NCBI GenBank assembly: GCA_036023115.1
Contig: JAYKKT010000080.1
Location: 7,639,501-7,703,500, forward strand
DNA from: Brasenia schreberi
Taxonomy: Eukaryota > Streptophyta > Magnoliopsida > Nymphaeales > Cabombaceae
DNA length: 64,000 bases
Direction: 5' to 3'
Position numbers and translations under genes: made by a program. Below, one piece after another: positions 57,990-64,000 of the stretch. The stretch's first letter is position 1. Each line of letters begins with the position of its first letter. Below the pieces are notes generated by a model. That model searched no databases. It was not told the DNA's origin and saw only the letters and a program-made list of their open reading frames with translations.

Positions 57990-59000
57990 GAAATTGTATG
58001 GTATGGTTTCATGCTTAAATGCTTGTATATCCTTTTAAATCCCAACTAAGTTGAGATCAAAAAGAAAAGATAAACATGTGAATGAGGTAACTTTTCATTT
58101 TGATCTTAATCATCGTATCTTTAATTGTAGGGATGATATTTGTAAGGATATGACAAGCATGTAACATGGTGAGTCTATGTGTGTGTGTGCGCGCACACGC
58201 TGTATAATGAGCATAGTTGCAAGTTGATTTACTTCCCCCTTTCAGAACCTGCTTTTTCCTGGTATAATTTGGAGGCCGAGACCACATCCAGAACCAGACC
58301 TGGCCCATTAGGTCGGGCTGAGATCCTGACCAACATAAGTGAGGTGCATGGGCTGGACTGCTTGTTAAATAACATATCCGAAAACACTCTCACACACATA
58401 CTAGCAGGGCTCATCTCCCTCGCAGCTGATATCTCGAATCAATGAAAAATAGAGGAAATCACATATGTAGATTATGATAGGATCCTCTTGAATAGAGACC
58501 GACACCCTTATATCATCTACAGGCTAAAATGCGGAAAAGACATAATCACACCAACACAATGACAAGACATTAATAACTAAATGACACTTAACATGAACAC
58601 ACCAAGTATGATCCAATGACACTAATATGGATCTCAAACAAACTAGATCCAAATTCAAATCCAATATCTAACTACGACCCAAATAACTATAAACCAAACC
58701 AAAACCAAATCAAGAGTGGCGCCTCCATGTATTAATCCACGCTCCATATGGATCACGTGTCAACATCCAGGTGATATTCTGTGATATCAAATCTTAGTTT
58801 GAGAACAAAAGTGAGAGCATATGTTGGTCGGGTTTACCTGCACTGAATTAGTAGAACCCATTTGGTGAATCCACGACTTCTCAATTCTAAATCTATGAAG
58901 TAAATATAAAGTGAATCATTGGTTTTTTTGGATTACTGTGAATAATTGGTTTTAGTTATATCTTGTTTTGAATTTCATGCCCAACGCAAACAACGGAACT
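57990..59000. other. Intergenic; purine/pyrimidine (GT)n(GC)n(AC)n at 58176-58199
   Basis: The run gtgtgtgtgtgcgcgcacac is self-complementary and alternates purine/pyrimidine. No gene. Plus-strand 58179-58445 is an unassigned frame. Confidence 0.5.
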
Positions 59001-59016
59001 GATGGTCTCTAAGATG

Positions 59017-59148
59017 TTTTTTCTTGTTACAAGAGGAGGCCGAAGCCTCACACACACACACACACACGCACCACCCTAAGGGAGTCAAACTCCCCACCAG
59101 CAACAACGGTACTAGAGTGCCCTGCTGTTGAGCTAACGCTATGGGCAC
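59017..59148 (-). mobile_element. tRNA-derived SINE (family A), perfect 15-bp duplication
   Basis: Flanked by atggtctctaagatg at 59002-59016 and 59149-59163, exactly repeated. Minus-strand features: A-box AGCTCAACAGCAGG, B box GAGTTTGACTCCC, a (GT)n run and an A-rich 3' end (t-rich on plus at 59017-59024). 132 bp. Confidence 0.9.
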
Positions 59149-59164
59149 ATGGTCTCTAAGATGC

Positions 59165-60035
59165 TACAAACTAATGAAAAAGGCATCATATATTCATGTA
59201 GATGGAAAGGGCCTAGATAAACAGAATTGTTGAAGAAGAAAACCAAAAAATTGGTTACAATTCCACACCAATCAAAGGCAAAAATGGTGGGAATATGGAA
59301 CTGGAGTTTCGGTTCCGTGTAAGAATCAAACACAGAACCATGGGCTAGCAGATGTTTAAGCCCACTGACGTTGAACCTATACAATTTGAGGTCTTTGTAC
59401 CAAACCCGACCCAGCAAAGTGGCCTACCGGATCCTGGCTTACCAACGAAAAACCCATAGTTCAAACTTTTGAAGAATATGTGGACCCAACTCCAACCAAG
59501 CCCAAGTTCATCTTACATAAAGAAGAGAATTTACGGTTGACTGGCTAAATGTTGCTGAATTTACAGACCAGCACCTACAACCTCAAAACTTTTAGAATGG
59601 TCGCTTACCTTTTCAAAAAGTATTGCACAAATAAGCAACTATATTGCTTTGGTGTTGCTTTTTATTTACAAAACTAGTAGTTCATTCTTAGTCTCGTTGC
59701 ACAGGATGGAGCAAAAGCTCGGATTTGTTTCTTATAAGCAGAATTACTTGTGAAATATCTTGGAAAGACGGAACAATGTGAAAAACTTTGCTCCTCATTA
59801 ATGGGTCGTGCACAATTCTTTCAAACTATGATATTTTATGAAATTTATTACAATAATTAACACCCTGAATTTCGACAATTCACAGGTCGGCTTGTTATAG
59901 AAACTCTGGATCATCTTCGAACCGGATCAAATCCTGGATTAAATGATCTTTAAAAATAAATGTAGGTCAAGCAGAGCCTAGTTGCTAGAAAGAAACACCT
60001 CAGTGTCGCCAATGATCGAACTCCCAACTTCATGT
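59165..60035. other. Intergenic, nothing recognised
   Basis: Minus-strand frame 59139-59417 starts inside flanking DNA and has no domain. Confidence 0.4.
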
Positions 60036-60039
60036 GAAG

Positions 60040-60145
60040 GAACCTATCCCTTAAGGCTGATGTATGCTCCAAGTATCAAACTCATGACCTCCAACTGATG
60101 AGTTGACCCATAGCGGGATGAGCTATTGCTCTTCGTGCATCATCT
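60040..60145 (-). mobile_element. tRNA-like SINE (family B)
   Basis: Plus-strand tcaaactcatgacctccaac, gatgagttgaccc and gggatgagctattgctct keep family B order. Confidence 0.55.
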
Positions 60146-60454
60146 TATAATCAAATGTTAGACATCAAACTCGAAACTTGATCTTTTTCTTCATTAAATT
60201 TCATGGACCTTAATCAGAACTTGGATAAATAGTATAATGGTTTAGTATAAATTATCTTTCACCACACTTGGCTTCATATATTAGTTGACTTAGCGAGTCG
60301 AACGTAAGTAAGAAGAAGCCATGTTGCCAAATCCCAACCTTAATAGCTTCAGTGTAGATCGCATCTTGCTCGAACCCGATTTGCTGTGACGTGGAAGCTC
60401 AGGTGGCACAAAAAATCCAAAGGTTGCTTTTACCAGGTTTTGGAATAATTGGGA

Positions 60455-60570
60455 GAAAGTGAGAGAGGGGGGCAGAGAGAGAGAGTGAGAGAGGGATGGG
60501 GCATTGGGTGGTGGAGGTGGGAATTGATGAGTCCTCTAAATTCATCCACCCATCTTGTGCTGCACAAGCC
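60455..60570 (+). promoter_or_regulatory. GA-rich leader upstream of the sigma-factor gene
   Basis: Dense gagaga runs (60455-60496) lie just before the proposed start at 60571. GA-rich leaders are common in plant genes for plastid proteins. An upstream in-frame ATG at 60496 would add 25 residues; I prefer 60571 because the MGVGF start matches the family's N-terminus. Confidence 0.45.
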
Positions 60571-63500
60571 ATGGGTGTTGGGTTCATCCAGAAGTGCAAA
60601 TGGACACTCCCCAACCTCTCTTCCTTCTGCAGCACCTCCTCACCCCCCACCAAGCATGCATCTTCCTTTTCCCTTGCTGGTTTGTGTGCTATGCTTTGTT
60701 TTCTCTTAGATTCTTTTGTCTAGTGGATGTGAACTGCTTTTATTTTGGTCTCCGTGGTTGGATTTGTTGTTGTGAGGATATGGGTGGTGCATGATTATAT
60801 TCATGGCGTCATGTTGTTGCTGTTGTGCTTGTTTTCTCGGTACTTATCTTTCAAGTATTACATGAATTTGTACTTGTTATGATTCACAATGATGGGCATG
60901 ATAGTTTTTCCTCGAACGGCAATCTGTTCTAGTAGTGTTTGGATTTTCTGAAGATGGATGCATCTGGTTGCATTGCTGATTCTTCAGAGTTATGAGGTGA
61001 GTACTAAAGTAGGGCATCAAGTTTGAGGATTAGATTTGAGTTCAGGAGGGTAACTCTTTCGTGATTGGTGTGCTCTTTTGTAGGTTTCAATAAAAATAAA
61101 AATAATCTAAAATGGAAGGAAAAGATGTCACTTATTGCCAACATCCATCTACATTCTTATTTGAACATCTGTGGTCCTCTCAAAACTGACTTCTCTAGAA
61201 ATCCTGAGCTTTAGAATCTTTTTCGTGTTTTACTTATGATAATATTGTAGAATCAAATGTTCAATAGACCAATTTAATCGCTTACGGTAGATGGTGTATT
61301 TTTAAATTAAAAAGAAGGTTGTTTAAGCTGTTCATCATTTGAATAAGACATTTAGTGGGTTAGGATCTGAAGCAAACTCAATTGAGTCAACACATATTCT
61401 AGTATCAGGTGCTATTTATCGACCAATGCAATGCTAACACTGCAAGCTGTCTTGGTCTCAATTGCTCGCCAGGGTTACTCTCTGTTTATGGTTGACAAGT
61501 TAATCTTTGTTACAAATAAATGAGGTTTATTAACACGCTTAGTACTTGCAACAAAATAGTAGGATATGATTCGACTTGAAGAGACAGACAATGGTTATTA
61601 TCCATGTTGTCTTGATGAACATAGTTCTCATTACTGAGTAGTTTCTTGCGTACTCCTTTGTTTTGTCATCCCTTTCCCAGAAGGATGTTGTTTGCTATGT
61701 TCTGTGAGGGTCATTGTATGTTTTCACTTGGTACACATAAAGTGCATTCTGGAAACTGTTTGCTGTAGGTTTCCATTCATGGATGTATATGCAAGTACAG
61801 TAGAACGAGCATATACTTATTAATTTGTTCTTCTCTTACTGATTGGTCCATGATGCTTTCCCCAGAATCTGCACATAGTTTCATACTTTGCAATGTAATG
61901 AAGAAGCATAGTTTCTTTTATTAGACGTACTGTTATTTATGACATACTTCATTACACGATAATGCAGGAAATGTCAAGGACACTTCATTTGAATTGGCTA
62001 GATTTTCTAGATTATACATTGGGACAGAAGAAAGAGATGCCACAAAGTCTTATTCATGTGCTCTTGGAGTTGTACAAGGTAGTGACTATGCTTCTACACT
62101 TTTGGAAGAAAGAAAGGTTAGTTCTAGTTATTTGCTTACTTGGATGTTTTATCTGAAGGTTTAATGTTGTTTAATATTGATTGTGTAAAAAATTTCTGAA
62201 CATAAGAGGTTAGCAATTGTTACTTAGGAGCATGTGCATACTAAGCAACCACTTTTTGGGCCTTGTGGGCCTTCAACTTTAGCAACTTAGTTTTCTTTCA
62301 TGTTATTGGAAAATTTGTTCACTGAAACTAATTACATGTAGTAAATCTAAAAGGATAGTGGAGGAGTTCACCTCATAGGCAAAGACATTGTATATTCGTA
62401 GACTTCCCAAGTGATAGAGCCTTTGGTTTGTAAGCAAAAGGAACATGTAACTTTTTCCCATCCAAAAACCTTTCTAAGGAGGAAGCTTCTAAATGGGTCC
62501 ATAAGATACATGCTACTATTACAGGAGAATAGGAAATATGAATTCCTTTTCGCTCTGGTGGGCTTTACTTGAAAGCACAAAACAAAGGGAAGACCTGTGA
62601 AATCTGCTTAATAACAAAACATGAGGAGGTACCATCATTTCCCCTTAATCCCACAGTGTAGAAAAGTGCCTTAGTGCGAATGAGCAGAGAAAGGAAGAAA
62701 GCAAACATGTCTTTGCTCTTTTACAGTCGTACTGCAGTCAATCTTTTGTTCTGCTCCTACAACCAGGTGATATTCTCCCTTTTCTCCACGCAGTTGATGA
62801 ATTTCTCTCACCCTTGCCCCTAACTTCAATAAAATCTACTAGGTGTTGAGATTCATGCTACTTGAGATCCCCTTCCCCTTCCCAGTGACTCTTCAGTCCT
62901 AGCCCAGTACACCAAACTGTCTGGATAATCCAATCACTGGGTGGACCTATCATCCTGTCTAGGCTTGGGGTGTAATTGACTATATTTAAATTGAAGAGAA
63001 TCTGCAGCTATAACTGTAGCATTCAACGTTTATTTGTGTTTTCTGTTTGACCAGATTACTGTTAAACAAAGTTCGTCTCAGACAAGAGGGCATATCATTA
63101 GCAACATTGATCTACCTATTATGGATGATAAGTGGAGTGGTGCCGCAACTAATTATGTGCTCTTAATGGAAAATCTTGAGAAGATAGAAGGCATTTTTAT
63201 GGACTCCGATGCATCAATGCTGGAGAGAGATATTTTGATCCAAATAGAAAGACTTGGTGCACTAGAATTGTTCCATGCTTGTCTCTCAAAGACCATCACA
63301 GCACCAGATTCCCTTTCCATGTGCTCATCACCCATATCTCTATCTGAAGAAGACCTGGAAAATGTAGGAGGCTTTGGTACTGATTATATTGCTGTGTGGT
63401 CTGGTAAAAAGAGAGAGAGGAAACAAAGGACCAGAAGGAGACGAATGCCAAAGCCTGACATTTCTAACATCTTGTCACCGGTAAAAGAAATTGACAAAAG

Positions 63501-64000
63501 CAGATCTCTCCTTCTTACAAAGTCTGCGGATTCCCTAAAATCACAAAAAAGAAGACTGATAATAGCCAAAAATGAATCTCAAATGTCAAGTGGTGTTCAG
63601 GTAACCTTATGGCTGCATTAATGTCAAGTTTCATTAGTTTATCTGGGTCAAATTTATTTAGTAGTTTGGAAACGATAAGTGGTTATTAGTCCAGTCATTA
63701 ATTGCAAGTAACTGCATTGGTAAAGTCTCACAACTAACATAGGGGCTATTTTTTCTCGTGTCATATACCACAGCTTCCCATAGGCTGAGCCACTGTCGGG
63801 TAAAGTTGCATAAGTTAACCAAGTTCAGCCCGTTCCTTATGATTTCTGCTCAAGGAAGGTTTGACATGGCATAGTTTATGAAATGCAGGATGTGTACAAC
63901 TTGGAAAAGATCAAGACCAATTTGGAAGAGAAACTTGGAAGGGCAGTAAGCTTTTCTGGATGGGCTAAAGCAGTTGGGGTTGATGAGAAAACCTTGAAGC
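60571..64000 (+). CDS. SIGC: Plastid RNA polymerase sigma-70 factor, best fit SIGC (5' part, four exons, continues right)
   Basis: Exons 60571-60679, 61968-62116, 63055-63600 and 63889-64000+; all three introns are GT..AG and phases match (1, 0, 0). Start MGVGFIQKCKW resembles the SIGC N-terminus as I recall it and has a Ser-rich, transit-peptide-like sequence. Exon 1 ends ..SFSLAG; exon 2 continues NVKDTSFELARFSRLYIGTE. Exon 3 contains MLERDILIQIERLGALELFH, the basic KKRERKQRTRRRR and RLIIAKNESQMSSGVQ. Exon 4, DVYNLEKIKTNLEEKLGRAV, SFSGWAKAVGVDEKTLK, is region 1.2 of sigma-70. About 305 residues are visible; the promoter-binding regions 2-4 must lie to the right. Sigma factors direct plastid-encoded polymerase to plastid promoters; the protein is nuclear-encoded and imported. 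Alternatives: another plant SIG. The sigma family is firm; the letter C rests on memory. Confidence 0.85.

Noticed and set aside
60496..60570. Upstream in-frame ATG as start of the sigma-factor gene
   Set aside because: The extra 25 residues come from the GA-rich leader region, and the MGVGF start at 60571 fits the family better. Not excluded.
61962..62156. Plus-strand frame starting MQEMSRTLHLNWLDF
   Set aside because: It overlaps sigma-factor exon 2 in the wrong frame; it does not join exon 1 in phase, whereas the other frame does.

Overview
This window is nuclear DNA from a flowering plant. Three things show that: a plant RR-TZF (CCCH) zinc-finger gene, a nuclear gene for a plastid RNA polymerase sigma factor with plant-type introns, and a repeat load typical of angiosperms (Ty1-copia, RTE-clade LINEs, tRNA-derived SINEs, hAT-like MITEs, AT-rich spacers, TA/CT/CA microsatellites). 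I cannot name the species. There is no operon, CRISPR array, rRNA gene or convincing tRNA gene.

Only two host genes are well supported. (1) 32279-33616, minus strand: an intronless 445-residue tandem CCCH zinc-finger protein of the plant RR-TZF type without ankyrin repeats, in a GC-rich island. (2) 60571-64000, plus strand: the 5' part of a plastid sigma-70 factor gene, best fit SIGC. I assemble four exons (60571-60679, 61968-62116, 63055-63600, 63889-64000+) whose splice phases agree; the gene runs off the right edge.

The rest is mostly transposable-element sediment. Left part (1-12 kb): the end of a copia element, a block duplicated 5.2 kb apart (960-1600 and 6173-7210), a degraded minus-strand RTE and several SINEs. 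12.7-22 kb: a nearly full-length RTE LINE (12755-15990) beside a complete but dead minus-strand copia element with two divergent LTRs (16327-21974). 22-35 kb: diffuse repeats, two arrays related to one at 6.9 kb, and the CCCH gene. 35.8-39 kb: a full-length RTE bounded by a perfect 15-bp target-site duplication. 39-51 kb: GC-rich ACGT-box sequence, MITEs and SINEs. 51-56.2 kb: a 5'-truncated RTE with a 434-codon open RT frame, hAT-like elements, a solo-LTR candidate and more RTE stubs. 56-60 kb: SINEs and MITEs up to the sigma-factor gene.

The RTE copies are one family: a shared 3' end with a (TTG)n tail, endonuclease and reverse-transcriptase domains, and a 5' UTR with repeated hairpin units. 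The SINEs probably depend on LINE machinery such as this, but no shared 3' tail proves it. I found no convincing new multi-gene system. The most informative items are the RTE 5'-UTR hairpin monomers, a 39-bp extreme RTE remnant with a perfect 14-bp duplication, several SINEs with exact duplications, and the sigma-factor gene model that single-frame reading would miss.
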